Numbered from the stretch's first letter, positions 1 to 8,307 are shown. The stretch: 22,474 nt of DNA from JBOFDP01 sp051647125 (GCA_051647125.1 JBOFDP010000021.1:1-22474), one strand, 5' to 3'. The notes: generated by a model not told the origin, from the sequence alone. Numbers and translations: made by a program.

Positions 1-212
1 GTCATAGTGGAGCGTTATTAATACATTTTGGATTAGTAGAACATGAATTTTATACCGTACTCTTTGGTGTCAGTAGGGCATTGGGAGTATTATCAAGCTT
101 AGTATGGGATAGAGCTTTAGGATTTCCTATAGAAAGACCTAAATCAGTAACTACAGAATCTGTAAGACGTTGGTTACAAGATCCTTCTCAGGAAACTATT
201 TGGGGAGAGTAA
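1..212 (+). CDS. gltA: Citrate synthase, C-terminal part (cut by window start)
   Basis: Citrate synthase condenses acetyl-CoA and oxaloacetate in the first step of the TCA cycle, in the cytoplasm. Reading from base 3, 69 codons run to a TAA at 210-212. The tail contains FYTVLFGVSRALGVLSSLVW followed by DRALGFPIERPKS, which closely matches the C-terminus of the mitochondrial-type enzyme used by many Bacteroidota. The catalytic His and Asp region lies mostly upstream and cannot be checked. A clear hairpin terminator follows 24 bases after the stop, so this is the last gene of its transcript. Family assignment is firm; whether the whole gene is intact is unknown. Confidence 0.93.
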   Translation, partial: HSGALLIHFGLVEHEFYTVLFGVSRALGVLSSLVWDRALGFPIERPKSVTTESVRRWLQDPSQETIWGE

Positions 213-235
213 TATATAAATTCATATAAAATTTA

Positions 236-260
236 GGGTAGTTTTTACTACCCTTTTTTG
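236..260 (+). terminator. Rho-independent terminator after citrate synthase
   Basis: GGGTAG (236-241) pairs with CTACCC (248-253) around a 6-nt loop, followed by a run of six T. It sits just downstream of the citrate synthase stop. Confidence 0.85.
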
Positions 261-309
261 TTTTTATATTATGAAAGAAAAGTATATGTTTTTTCTTAAA
301 AAATATAAG

Positions 310-317
310 TATATTTG
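310..317 (+). promoter_or_regulatory. Candidate -7 promoter element for the DUF3109 gene
   Basis: TATATTTG at 310-317 fits the Bacteroidota -7 consensus TAnnTTTG, 46 bases before the ATG at 364. No good -33 TTG is present at the usual distance. An alternative pairing is TTG at 315-317 with TAACTCTG at 338-345, spaced 20, with one mismatch in the -7 box. Both are sequence matches only. Confidence 0.4.
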
Positions 318-363
318 ACAAAATTCTATTTTTACAATAACTCTGATTTTCAGAATAAAAGAT

Positions 364-947
364 ATGATTGCTATTGATAATATAATTTTGAGTGATGAGG
401 TCATAGAATCTTTTTTTAAATGTAATGTGAACCACTGTCATGGTGCTTGTTGCGAAGATGGAGATGCGGGGGCTATGATTACCGAAGAAGAAAAAAAACA
501 AATTGAAAAATATTATCCACATATAAAACATTTATTAACTCAAAAAGGGCTTCAAGTTATTGTAAAAGAAGGTTTATTTGTTTATCATCAAGAATTTGCT
601 TGGGTAACTCCTACCATAGGGAATGGGATGTGTGTTTTTGGATATAAAAATGATAATGGACAAATTATTTGTAGCTATGAAAAGCTTTTTAGAGAAAAAA
701 AAATTGGGTTTCAAAAACCTTTAAGTTGTCATCTTTTTCCTATAAAACAGTTTAGAACTACAGAAGGTACTATTTTTTAAATTATGAACCTCGTAAGGAT
801 ATTTGTGTATATGCTTGCCAGATTGGCAAACAAGAGAACCTCCCTGTGTATGTATTCTTAAAAGAACCTTTAATACGTGCTTTTGGAGAAAAATTTTATG
901 AGGTACTTACTTATATTGCAACAAATTATTTTAAAGAAAGAACATAA
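364..947 (+). pseudogene. DUF3109 family protein, broken by a -1 frameshift at a T run
   Basis: The zero frame gives 138 residues and stops at 778-780. The rest of the family-like sequence (about 55 codons, including YEPRKDICVYACQIG and PLIRAFGEKFYE) continues in another frame to a TAA at 945-947. The break lies in six T at 773-778; seven T would restore one protein of about 194 residues, roughly the family's usual size. Conserved cysteines are visible near the N-terminus (CHGACCEDGD) and at SCHLFPI, and DUF3109 proteins are thought to bind metal through such cysteines, but their function is unknown. The gene ends three bases before the LutB-like start, so the two are probably cotranscribed. 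It may be a real pseudogene, a sequencing undercall, or be rescued by slippage. Confidence 0.8.
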
Positions 948-950
948 TCT

Positions 951-2360
951 ATGAAATCCAATACAATAGATCCATATGATATTTTTTTAGGTAAATCTAA
1001 AATTAAATCATTTGATAAAGAACATCGTAGAAAATTAGAATTTAGTATTCATCAATATGATAAATTCGTATCAAAAGGAAAGTCTCAATTTATAGATTTA
1101 GAGATGGCTCGTAGTTGCTTATATGAAAAAAAACAGTATGCTATTGCTCATTTGGATGAACTACTTTTGCAGTTTGAAGAAAATTTTATCAAGAAAGGGG
1201 GCAAGGTGATTTGGGCAGAAAATGAAAAAGATGCTATTGCAGCAGTACTAAAAATTTGTAAAACTTATCAAACAAAAACTGTAGTCAAAAGTAAATCAAT
1301 GGTAACAGAAGAAATTTATCTTAACCATTTTCTTGAAAAATTTGGGATTGAAAGTGTTGAAACAGATTTGGGTGAATTTATTCAACAATTAGATGATGAA
1401 ACCCCTTATCATATTGTAACTCCTGCCATGCATAAAAGTAAGGAAGATGTGGCTAAACTTTTTCATGAAAAACTTAAGGTAGAAAAGAATCTTACCCCTT
1501 CAGAGCTTACTCAAGTAGCTCGCCAGTTGCTAAGAAAAAAGTTTCAAGAAGCAGAGGTCGGTATTACGGGTGTAAATTTTATTATTCCAGATACAGGAAG
1601 TATTGTAGTAACAGAAAATGAAGGTAATGTTCGGATGGCTACAGCGTTTCCAAAAGTACATATTGCTATTGCAGGTATAGAACGTATAATTCCTTCTATT
1701 AATGATTTGCCGATGTTTTTGAGCATGTTAGCTACACATGGTACGGGGCAATATCTTACGGCTTATAATACTATTTTTAGTGGACCTAAGCAAGGTGAAG
1801 AAGAAAATGGTCCAGAAGCCATGTATGTGATTCTTTTAGATAATGGCAGGGTGAATCTTTTGGAAGATAAAAATATTCGGCAAGCTTTGTATTGCATACG
1901 TTGTGGGGCATGTCTAAATACTTGCCCTATATACAAAGCTATTGGAGGTCATGCCTATGCAACTACTTATACTGGACCTATAGGATCTGTCATTACTCCA
2001 CATTTGAAAAATATGAATCAGTATAAATATATGAGTTATGCTTGTTCTTCATGTGGTGCATGTTCGGAGGTTTGTCCTGTAAAGATTCCTTTGCATGATC
2101 TTTTGCGGAAAAATAGAAATATTGCTGTAGAAGAAGGTTTAAATACCAAGACAGAAAATTTTTTTTGGTGTATATATCGTATCGGTATGAGCTATAGATT
2201 TCTAATGAATTTATTCCCTGTTCGTATAAAAAATATTTTTATAAAAAAATATTTTTATATTTGGAATATGTATAAAAAGCCTCTTCATTTTCCAGCTCTC
2301 TCTTTTAATGCAATACAACGTAAGAAGAAAAAAAAGACAGTAAGAGAAATAAATAATTAA
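951..2360 (+). CDS. lutB: LutB-like LUD-domain iron-sulfur protein (lactate utilization type)
   Basis: A 469-residue cytoplasmic protein of the LutB/LldF family, the iron-sulfur subunit of the LutABC L-lactate dehydrogenase. The N-terminal and middle part is the LUD (DUF162) fold, with GITGVNFIIPDTGSIVVTEN typical of the family. The C-terminal part has two 4Fe-4S motifs: C315xxC318xxC321xxxC325 (CIRCGACLNTCP) and C365xxC368xxC371xxxC375 (CSSCGACSEVCP). Length matches the family. The partners LutA and LutC are not adjacent; the neighbours are DUF3109 and DoxX genes. The lactate role is therefore an inference from the family, and another redox substrate is possible. The start at 951 follows the upstream reading frame by three bases. 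Confidence 0.85.
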   Translation: MKSNTIDPYDIFLGKSKIKSFDKEHRRKLEFSIHQYDKFVSKGKSQFIDLEMARSCLYEKKQYAIAHLDELLLQFEENFIKKGGKVIWAENEKDAIAAVLKICKTYQTKTVVKSKSMVTEEIYLNHFLEKFGIESVETDLGEFIQQLDDETPYHIVTPAMHKSKEDVAKLFHEKLKVEKNLTPSELTQVARQLLRKKFQEAEVGITGVNFIIPDTGSIVVTENEGNVRMATAFPKVHIAIAGIERIIPSINDLPMFLSMLATHGTGQYLTAYNTIFSGPKQGEEENGPEAMYVILLDNGRVNLLEDKNIRQALYCIRCGACLNTCPIYKAIGGHAYATTYTGPIGSVITPHLKNMNQYKYMSYACSSCGACSEVCPVKIPLHDLLRKNRNIAVEEGLNTKTENFFWCIYRIGMSYRFLMNLFPVRIKNIFIKKYFYIWNMYKKPLHFPALSFNAIQRKKKKKTVREINN

Positions 2361-2476
2361 CAGAGAAGTGGAGGTATAGGTAGAATAAAAACCAATAGAA
2401 TTTTTAAATAATATAATTAAAAAAATCAATATTTATTTCTACAAAAAAGGAAGTAGATTCGCGAATAAAATGCGTT

Positions 2477-2917
2477 ATGAAAAATTTTTTACTTTGTAAT
2501 CCTATGCCTTCAGAAAAAGTTGTATCTTGGGCTTCTTTAATTTTACGTGTATTGATAGGTGTTTCTATGCTTACCCATGGTATTGCAAAAGTGGAAAATT
2601 TCTCTGCTATTGCTGAAGGTTTCCCTGATCCTATATATCTTAGTCATAAAACTTCTTTAATATTAGCAATTTTTGCAGAATTGGGATGTTCTATTTTATT
2701 AATTATAGGTTTTTTTACTCGTGTATCGGCTTCCATATTAATTTTTAATATGTTAGTCATTGTTTTAGTAGTAGATAAAGGTGCACCGTATGCTGCAAGG
2801 GAAATGGGTAGCTTATACCTTATTAGTTATGTGGCTATATTTTTGTTAGGAGGAGCAAAATATTCTGTAGATTATTGTATTGGAAAATCTTGCAAACAGA
2901 AACACAAAGCATCATAG
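2477..2917 (+). CDS. DoxX family inner-membrane protein
   Basis: A 146-residue protein with four hydrophobic segments (about residues 18-38, 60-82, 85-102 and 112-127). It has the DoxX-like pattern of an early LILRVLIGVSMLTHGIAK stretch and a central GCSILLIIGFFTRVSASIL stretch. DoxX family proteins are small four-helix membrane proteins, often linked to redox or stress functions, but their biochemical role is mostly unknown. It ends 9 bases before dnaX and is probably cotranscribed with it. No promoter-like element is convincing in the 116-base gap upstream, so it may be read from the lutB transcript. Confidence 0.82.
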   Translation: MKNFLLCNPMPSEKVVSWASLILRVLIGVSMLTHGIAKVENFSAIAEGFPDPIYLSHKTSLILAIFAELGCSILLIIGFFTRVSASILIFNMLVIVLVVDKGAPYAAREMGSLYLISYVAIFLLGGAKYSVDYCIGKSCKQKHKAS

Positions 2918-2926
2918 TATTATAGC

Positions 2927-4072
2927 ATGCAAGAGCAACAACATTTTTTGGTATCAGCACGTAAGTATAGACCTGTAAACTTTGAAACTGTAATAGGACA
3001 AGAAGCAGTAACCACTACTTTAAAGAATGCTATCAAAAGAGACCAGGTTGCCCATGCTTATTTATTTTGTGGACCTAGAGGAGTAGGTAAAACTTCATGT
3101 GCACGTATTTTTGCTAAAAATATTAACTGTGAAAATCCTGTAGATGGTGAATCGTGTGGCACGTGTAATTCGTGTAAAATTTTTCAAGAGGGCGAATCTA
3201 TGGCTGTATTTGAATTGGATGCAGCTTCTAATAATTCGGTAGAAGATATTAGAGAATTAGTTAGTCAAGTACGAATTCCACCTCAATCAGGGAAATATAA
3301 AGTGTATATTATAGATGAGGTACACATGCTGAGCCAAGCTGCTTTCAATGCTTTTCTTAAAACGTTGGAGGAGCCTCCTTCTTATGCTATTTTTATTTTG
3401 GCAACAACGGAAAAACATAAAATTTTACCTACTATTTTGAGTCGTTGTCAGATTTTTGATTTTAAACGAGTAGAGGTATCTGATATTACACATCATTTAG
3501 AAAATATTTGCAAGCAAGAGAATATTGAATATGAAAGAGAATGTTTATTTTTAATTGCTCAAAAATGTGAAGGTTGTATACGAGATGCTTTGAGTTTATT
3601 GGATAAAATTATCAGCTTTAGCAGTGGAAAAATTACTTTACAACAAATTCAAGAACATCTTAATATTTTGGATGAGGGTATTCTTTTACAACTTATAGAA
3701 TATATGTTGGTACAAAATATTACTGATAGCTTGTTACAATTTAATAATATTTATCGTAAAGGTTTTGAGGGGGATATTATTGTAGAAGGACTTATTAATT
3801 GTTTTAGAAATTTATTAATTTGTAAAGATGAAAAACTTATTGCTCTTTTAGAAGTCAATGAGTTGTATAAACCTAAATATAAAGAAATCGCCAAGAATTG
3901 CGGTATTGATTTTATTATTAGCAGTATGAATATTTTAAATGAAAATATTTTACAATATAAAAGTGCTAATAATAAACAATTAAATATTGAAATATTACTT
4001 ATAAAACTCAATTATTTAAAACAAACTCTTCAACTTGTGGGAGAGGATGAATCTGTAAAAAAAAAACAATAA
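2927..4072 (+). CDS. dnaX: DNA polymerase III clamp loader subunit DnaX, gamma-like short form
   Basis: DnaX is the ATPase of the clamp-loader complex that loads the DnaN clamp. The zero frame encodes 381 residues: Walker A GPRGVGKT (49-56), a zinc module with C68, C77, C80 and C83, Walker B VYIIDEVHM (126-134), sensor 1 ATT (159-161) and the arginine-finger motif SRC (172-174), then the domain III helical region ending near LKQTLQLVGE. It stops straight after ten A at 4057-4066. This leaves a gamma-like product without the C-terminal tau domains, which continue in the -1 frame (4066-4707). Bacteroidota DnaX is usually around 550-620 residues, so the in-frame product is clearly the short form. 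The ATPase core has no visible defect. Confidence 0.95.
   Translation: MQEQQHFLVSARKYRPVNFETVIGQEAVTTTLKNAIKRDQVAHAYLFCGPRGVGKTSCARIFAKNINCENPVDGESCGTCNSCKIFQEGESMAVFELDAASNNSVEDIRELVSQVRIPPQSGKYKVYIIDEVHMLSQAAFNAFLKTLEEPPSYAIFILATTEKHKILPTILSRCQIFDFKRVEVSDITHHLENICKQENIEYERECLFLIAQKCEGCIRDALSLLDKIISFSSGKITLQQIQEHLNILDEGILLQLIEYMLVQNITDSLLQFNNIYRKGFEGDIIVEGLINCFRNLLICKDEKLIALLEVNELYKPKYKEIAKNCGIDFIISSMNILNENILQYKSANNKQLNIEILLIKLNYLKQTLQLVGEDESVKKKQ
4057..4066 (+). promoter_or_regulatory. A10 slippery run joining the gamma and tau frames of dnaX
   Basis: Ten A in a row. In the zero frame they are read as part of GTA then three AAA codons, followed by CAA TAA. One extra A in the mRNA, or a -1 ribosomal slip on A-AAA-AAA, joins the upstream frame to the tau-like frame. 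Thermus thermophilus dnaX uses transcriptional slippage at nine A and Escherichia coli dnaX uses ribosomal -1 slippage at A-AAA-AAG. Only a weak 4-bp stem (4083-4086 with 4092-4095) is seen downstream, so transcriptional slippage is the better guess. Whether slippage happens is inference. Confidence 0.65.
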
Positions 4073-4707
4073 TTCAATATAATACTTGGCGAGTACAACG
4101 TATTATCCGATATTTTAACGAAGCTTCCATTTTGGAAAAACCTAAGCAAGAACATCTAATAACAACTCCTCAGCCGAGTATTTCTTCTCATCGTGTACCA
4201 ACTCCTGCTGTAGCATCTGGAGCTATTTCTTCAGATAATTTTAAGTTTAGTTCTCTTCAAAATTTACATGAGCAATATAGAAAAAATAAGAGTAACCCAA
4301 AGGAGATTATCCCTATTTCTATAGAATTATTAGAATTGTATAAAAAGGAATATATAGATATTTTAGAATCTAAAAAAGATCCAGCTTTGTTGGCTTTTCA
4401 ACAAATGCAGATTTCTCATAAACAAAATAACCAAATTGAATTGTTTACAGATACGCTATTTAATAAACATTTTTTAGATGATGTAAAAGATGAATTTCAT
4501 ACTTTATTAGAACATCGATTTAAACAATCTATTATTTTGTCGACACAAATAGATAAAAGCTTACAAATGGAAAATATAAGTTCTATAAATATAAAAACTC
4601 AACTCCAAATTTTTGACAAATTAGCTCAACAATATTCTCTTTTAAAAACTCTAATAGAAGAAGATATAGGCTTACATATTGATTATAACCCGCAAAACGG
4701 AATGTGA
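4066..4707 (+). CDS. dnaX: DnaX tau-specific C-terminal part, in the -1 frame
   Basis: About 213 codons open from the A10 run to the TGA at 4705-4707. There is no convincing start of its own: the first ATG-like start near 4132 is a TTG, and the frame upstream of it already codes for NTWRVQRIIRYFNEAS. The layout suits a tau tail: a Pro/Ser/Thr-rich linker (about 4140-4230) and then a charged helical region with FNKHFLDDVKDEFHTLLEHR and a Gln/Leu-rich helix near the end. Joined to the upstream frame it gives about 593 residues, the normal length of a tau subunit. In well-studied bacteria tau's tail binds DnaB helicase and polymerase alpha. If no slippage occurs, this would be a dead 3' end; the frame has no stop, which argues for selection. 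Confidence 0.75.
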   Translation, partial: TIIQYNTWRVQRIIRYFNEASILEKPKQEHLITTPQPSISSHRVPTPAVASGAISSDNFKFSSLQNLHEQYRKNKSNPKEIIPISIELLELYKKEYIDILESKKDPALLAFQQMQISHKQNNQIELFTDTLFNKHFLDDVKDEFHTLLEHRFKQSIILSTQIDKSLQMENISSINIKTQLQIFDKLAQQYSLLKTLIEEDIGLHIDYNPQNGM

Positions 4708-5365
4708 ATTAAGGTAGGAGTGTTACCTAATAATTCATCGTAAAGACTTCCGTTTTCTCTCTGACTACTACCTAGCTTATAAGGGGCAGAACGAAATATG
4801 AATAACGAAAACCTTTGATAATACTATGTTTTGTGCAAAAGGGTACTTCAATTTTGTTCAATTATGCTTCCATTTTTGTGGGGAAATTGTCAAGATTTCC
4901 TAATATAATACTATAAGATAGAAGAGAAAACACCAACAGGAGATAAACAGGCTTAAAATGCCTGTTTTTGTTGTATTACCTTTTATTCATCTTTCGTTTT
5001 GGAAACGTTAATATAACTGCCAAAAACGGATAAAAAAAGAGTGAAAAAAATGGCAACAAAAGGTACTTTTTGCACTGAAAAATGGAGATAAAGAGGCTTT
5101 TATGCACGAAAATAGGGGTTATTGCAGGGTATTAAAGCAAGTTTTGATAACGAAAAAGAGGCTTTAACCCGCATGGATATTAGGAAACGAGATAAAAATG
5201 GGAAAAGTAAAATTCATATTTTGATTTTAGCTTTTTTATATGGATTTTTCTAAAAAAGATTACAATTTAACGAATATAGTTAATTGACTTTGTATGATTT
5301 GGATAGCTAATTTTTATGCTTGCTCTTTACACATTTTTACCAATTCATAGCATAAAGTGGAAACC
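4708..5365. other. Junction region with no intact gene, between dnaX and the prophage
   Basis: No complete gene is visible in this 658-base stretch. It holds one strong hairpin terminator (4945-4970) and only short open fragments on both strands. One is a leftward frame of about 45 codons without a start codon (about 4690-4825, containing PYKLGSSQRENGS), which overlaps the dnaX end. Another is a rightward frame of about 25 codons near 4826 (MFCAKGYFNFVQLC). A motif AAAACGGATAAAAA at 5023-5036 is close to the inverted form of a repeated motif at 12801-12837 (see findings). Composition changes here from backbone to island. Confidence 0.5.
4945..4970 (+). terminator. Rho-independent terminator
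   Basis: AAACAGGC (4945-4952) pairs with GCCTGTTT (4960-4967) around a 7-nt loop, and the T run continues to 4969. It lies 238 bases past the dnaX end, with no intact gene in between, so it probably ends the lutB-doxX-dnaX transcript or a lost gene. Confidence 0.8.
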
Positions 5366-5498
5366 CTATTCAATATAATACTCGTCTTTATTGGTAAGTA
5401 CTCGTCTAATAATTTTTGGAGACACACCGATATCCTTAACGATATGTTGTATGTCCCTCTTTTTTGGTGAGGTATATTTTAAGTTCTTCGTGTGTCAT
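5366..5498 (-). pseudogene. Small HTH-like protein, one frameshift
   Basis: Leftward from ATG at 5498: MTHEELKIYLTKK, then after one frame change DIQHIVKDIGVSPKIIRRVL to a TAG at 5366. The joined product is about 44 residues and looks like a single short helix-turn-helix, similar in style to small phage regulators. It lies immediately downstream of the repressor remnant, on the same strand. No family was recognised with confidence; HTH is inferred from the VKDIGVSPKIIRRVL pattern. The reading frame is disrupted between the two parts (about 5455-5462). Confidence 0.5.
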
Positions 5499-5508
5499 GA
5501 AAGCAAAA

Positions 5509-5986
5509 TTAAGGATTATTTTGCTTTTTGTGGAGGTTTTTCTGATAAGCTTTTATGACTTCCTTATAAGCAGATAGAGTATCTTCCAATTCTTGATTAT
5601 GTTGTAAAAAAATGAAATTTGTTCTTGCTGATGCGTGATGGTTTCTTGCAAGTGATTTTTATCTTGCTTGAAATCTGAAATAGTAGCTTTGAGCTGGGTA
5701 TTTTCTGCGAGTAGCTCGGGGTAGGGATATTGCCTCGGTAGAGCAATGACTGTGTGGGTGTGGTGGGCTGTACATCTCGAAGCATACTACATTTGCCTGT
5801 GAGTAGCCATTCGGGAGATATATCCCCATGATATTTTAGAAACTTATCTAAAATATCAGTTCTTATACTTGTTTTTTCTCTAATTGCCTTAGATAATGTA
5901 CCATTACTTATACCTGAATTTTCTTCAGCTTTATAGGTTGCAATTCCTTTAAAATCAAGATATTCAGCTATTCTTGCAATAATCAC
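5509..5986 (-). pseudogene. Phage repressor-like HTH protein, broken in its C-terminal part
   Basis: Leftward. The first 70 or so residues are intact: an N-terminal HTH of the XRE/CI type (IARIAEYLDFKGIATYKAEE, then GISNGTLSKAIREKTSIRTD) followed by ISPEWLLTGKCSMLRD, a phrase common after this HTH in Bacteroidota phage and mobile-element regulators. The original protein continued as a coiled coil, seen in shifted frames as ELLAENTQLKATISDFKQDK and then NQELEDTLSAYKEVIKAY, ending at 5509. Two frameshifts are needed, near 5740 and in seven A at 5606-5612. The product would be a repressor with a leucine-rich dimerisation helix and no peptidase-like domain. Position and direction correspond to the Mu c repressor. 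Confidence 0.75.
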
Positions 5987-6019
5987 AATAAAATAAATTT
6001 AGAAAAAAATTAAAATTAA

Positions 6020-6067
6020 TTTGCCTATTTAGCAAACTATCTATATGTTTTCAACATAACATAACAT
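6020..6067. promoter_or_regulatory. Operator-like region between divergent repressor and Ner-like genes
   Basis: This 95-base divergent gap has two palindromes, TTTGC-N7-GCAAA (6020-6036) and ATGTT-TTC-AACAT (6045-6057), and three AACAT units in tandem (6053-6067). Such symmetric sites between a leftward repressor and a rightward early operon are what a phage lysis-lysogeny switch needs. Which regulator binds which site is not known. Confidence 0.5.
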
Positions 6068-6081
6068 CAAAAAATTTAACA

Positions 6082-6300
6082 ATGATAACGGCAAAATTAC
6101 AACAAATGGATTTGAGGGAAGCTAAAAAATGGCTTGAAAAAGGCGATAGTGAAATGATAGCGGCGAAATTGGGTCGTAGCAAAGCAACGGTGAGTTATGT
6201 ATTGAATATGAGGAATAAAAAGGTGGAGCATGCGATAATCGCATTGGCGGAGAAACGCCGAGAAGAACATCAAACTAATATAGAGGAAATATTAAAATAA
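6082..6300 (+). CDS. Ner-like small HTH regulator
   Basis: A 72-residue protein with a helix-turn-helix in its middle (MIAAKLGRSKATVSYVLNMR) and a basic/acidic helical tail. It is the first rightward gene after the repressor, the position of ner in Mu, whose product represses early transcription. The reading frame is intact. HTH assignment is from sequence; the Ner role is from position and size only. It is followed 7 bases later by the antirepressor-like gene, so it is probably the first gene of the early operon. Confidence 0.7.
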   Translation: MITAKLQQMDLREAKKWLEKGDSEMIAAKLGRSKATVSYVLNMRNKKVEHAIIALAEKRREEHQTNIEEILK

Positions 6301-6307
6301 AAAGAAT

Positions 6308-6751
6308 ATGGAAAATTTAATTCAAAAAAAGTTTGGTACAAATCCAATAAGGATAGTAACCCAAGACGGGCAAGTATAGTTCAGTGCCAAAGATGTATGT
6401 GAAGTATTAGGTTTAAAGTGGAAACGCAGTGATAGTCTTAGATGTATCAATAAAAATGAAAGGTAGCCACTCAAAGTAGACACCCTTGGTGGTAAGCAAG
6501 CAATGAAGGGCATTAGCGAAAGCAGATTGTATAAGTTAATTATGAAAAGCGATAAGCCTAATGCTAAAAGGTTTCAAGATTGGGTAGCTGGGGAGGTATT
6601 GTCTGAGATAAGGCGTACGGGAGGTTATCGCATAAAGGAAACAAGCACAGGCTACAAGATAGGCAATGAGATGTGGGATAATTATAAGCATTGGGCAGAA
6701 ATCAATGACTTTAGCACGAAGAGTAATGCGCTAGGCAAATGCAATCAGTAA
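6308..6751 (+). pseudogene. BRO-N domain antirepressor-like protein with two in-frame TAG codons
   Basis: One frame runs from ATG 6308 to TAA 6749-6751 with only two interruptions, TAG at 6377-6379 (codon 24) and TAG at 6464-6466 (codon 53). The protein is a typical BRO-N/phage antirepressor: FSAKDVCEVLGL, GGKQAMKGISESRLYKLIMK, then AKRFQDWVAGEVLSEIRRTGGY. In relatives the residue before FxAKDVC is usually Trp, so at least the first TAG looks like a TGG to TAG change, and the second fits the same change. The C-terminal part after GGY differs from the usual DNA-binding tails. A start inside the frame near 6503 would give an 82-residue remnant. BRO-N proteins bind DNA and counter repressors. 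Confidence 0.75.
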
Positions 6752-6754
6752 ACT

Positions 6755-8307
6755 ATGGAGAATGTAATTGTCAGTAAATACGGGGAGAATAAGACGGTGT
6801 GGGTGAGCGAGAGCATACTCATAGAAAGGGCAGGTGTGAGTAAATTATACCTGGATGTATGTGCAACCTTATTATAAAAAGAAAGGTAATATTTGGCAAT
6901 ACAAGGTGATAAATGGACGGTTTTATTATAACTGGGAGAAGATACCGAACAAAGCCACTAATTACTATCAAAATAGCGTAGGTACAAAGGCAGAGCTGCA
7001 AGGTATGGCTGAGGCTCGGGGAATGAGTACAAGAGCAATAAAAGCCATAGGGAGATTGAAGATAGAAGAAACCTTTAAGGAGTATCACCTAATTATGATC
7101 GAGGCGGTGATGTGGTATAATAAGGAAAGGCATACACCTGCATTGGAATTGGGGGAGGCATATTGCTGGGAAAAATTTCTCATAGAATATGGTAAAAAGA
7201 CAACAGGCGATATATAGGCTTTGGGTTGGAAAAAGTGGGCGATGTATACGAAATAGTAACCGAGATATTATGTGAAAAGAGGATATCGGGTATGCGTATA
7301 AGCAACGAGACAGCATTGAGAAATAAGATGACGGAATTTAAGAAGATAGAATCGTGCACGAGCAAGGAGGAGCAATATAAATTTTTCGTCCACAGTGCTT
7401 TTGGGAATAATCACGCCGAAGTGATGAGTGATGAATGCAAGCAAGTGGCGATACTGATGAAGGGTACTTGGTTGCAATTGGAGCAACCAGGCGATAGTGA
7501 GGAAATTGCAGACGACATGCTATATGAATTGGGAAAAGTACCGAGTGAGGGTAAGACAGAAGATTTCCTCAATACAAAAGCAGTACCGACCATCTCCGAG
7601 CAAAGTAGATATGGGATAAAAGGTAGATACAGAAGAATAACACTTGGCACGCTACCGATAGCATCGACTGTATTTGGCAGTGATTGCTGGCAGGCGGATG
7701 TTACCTGTGTGAATATGATAGCCCACAAACGCATTCTAAAAAAGAAAGACAAATATGGCAAAGAATATGAAATAGAAAAGCAATACTACCTATTTGTATG
7801 TGTAGTGCGAGATGTATATAGCAGACCAATATTGCGGTGGAGCTATTGGTATGCAGAAAATCATGCGATGTATGTGAATGCGCTACAAATGTCATACGAA
7901 ACAGCAGGGCATTTGCCCTACGAGTTTGTATACGATAGATTTCCTGGTAGCCCTACGCCACAGTGGCAAAGTGTATTTACGGCGGATACTATTTGGTATT
8001 ATGGAGAGGGGATCAAAAGCAAACGACGATATGTACATAGAAGCGATGAGCAGATAAAAGAGCAATACAAGATAGACAAAGAAGTAGGCTGGGAGGATAA
8101 CCAAACCTGCGATGCTATGGACGGTGTGATAGAACGCTACAACAATACGAAGATAAGCAGCCGTGAGTTTGCCTTAATGAGATATCAATAAATAACCCTC
8201 TATTGGCGAGCAAAGAAGAGAAAGAAAGGGAGGAGAGCATCGCCATAAGCCATGATGAAATTGCGGAGCAAGCCCGCAATGACGGGTTTGTAGAGGAAGA
8301 GGAATAA
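6755..8307 (+). pseudogene. MuA-like DDE transposase of a transposable phage, frameshifted
   Basis: Remnant of the phage transposase that would cut and join phage ends. Four frame segments are needed: an N-terminal part from ATG 6755 (VWVSESILIERAGVSKLYL), a DNA-binding part at 6855-7217 (NIWQYKVINGRFYYNWEK), the main part from 7217 to about 8180, and a short acidic tail ending at 8307 (NNPLLASKEEKEREE). The catalytic core keeps all three acidic residues in MuA-like settings: Asp in CWQADVT (7697-7699), Asp in VYDRFPG (7934-7936) and Glu in GVIERYNN (8132-8134), spaced 79 and 66 residues. The region after the Glu is much shorter than in MuA, so a deletion is likely. It lies between the antirepressor and MuB-like genes, the Mu order. 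It is inactive as written. Confidence 0.85.

Noticed and set aside
4132..4707. Independent gene of 191 residues starting at 4132.
   Set aside because: The start would be a TTG, the frame above it is already coding-like back to the A10 run, and the content fits a DnaX tau tail.
4073..5382. TTCAATATAATACT occurs at 4073-4086 and 5369-5382, with a shorter match near 4900.
   Set aside because: A 14-base A/T-rich match is expected several times by chance in a 22-kb A/T-rich window, and no other feature supports it as an element end.
7226..8191. Many leftward open frames opposite the transposase and ATPase genes.
   Set aside because: They mirror the codon structure of the rightward genes and have no protein-like motifs; they are shadows.
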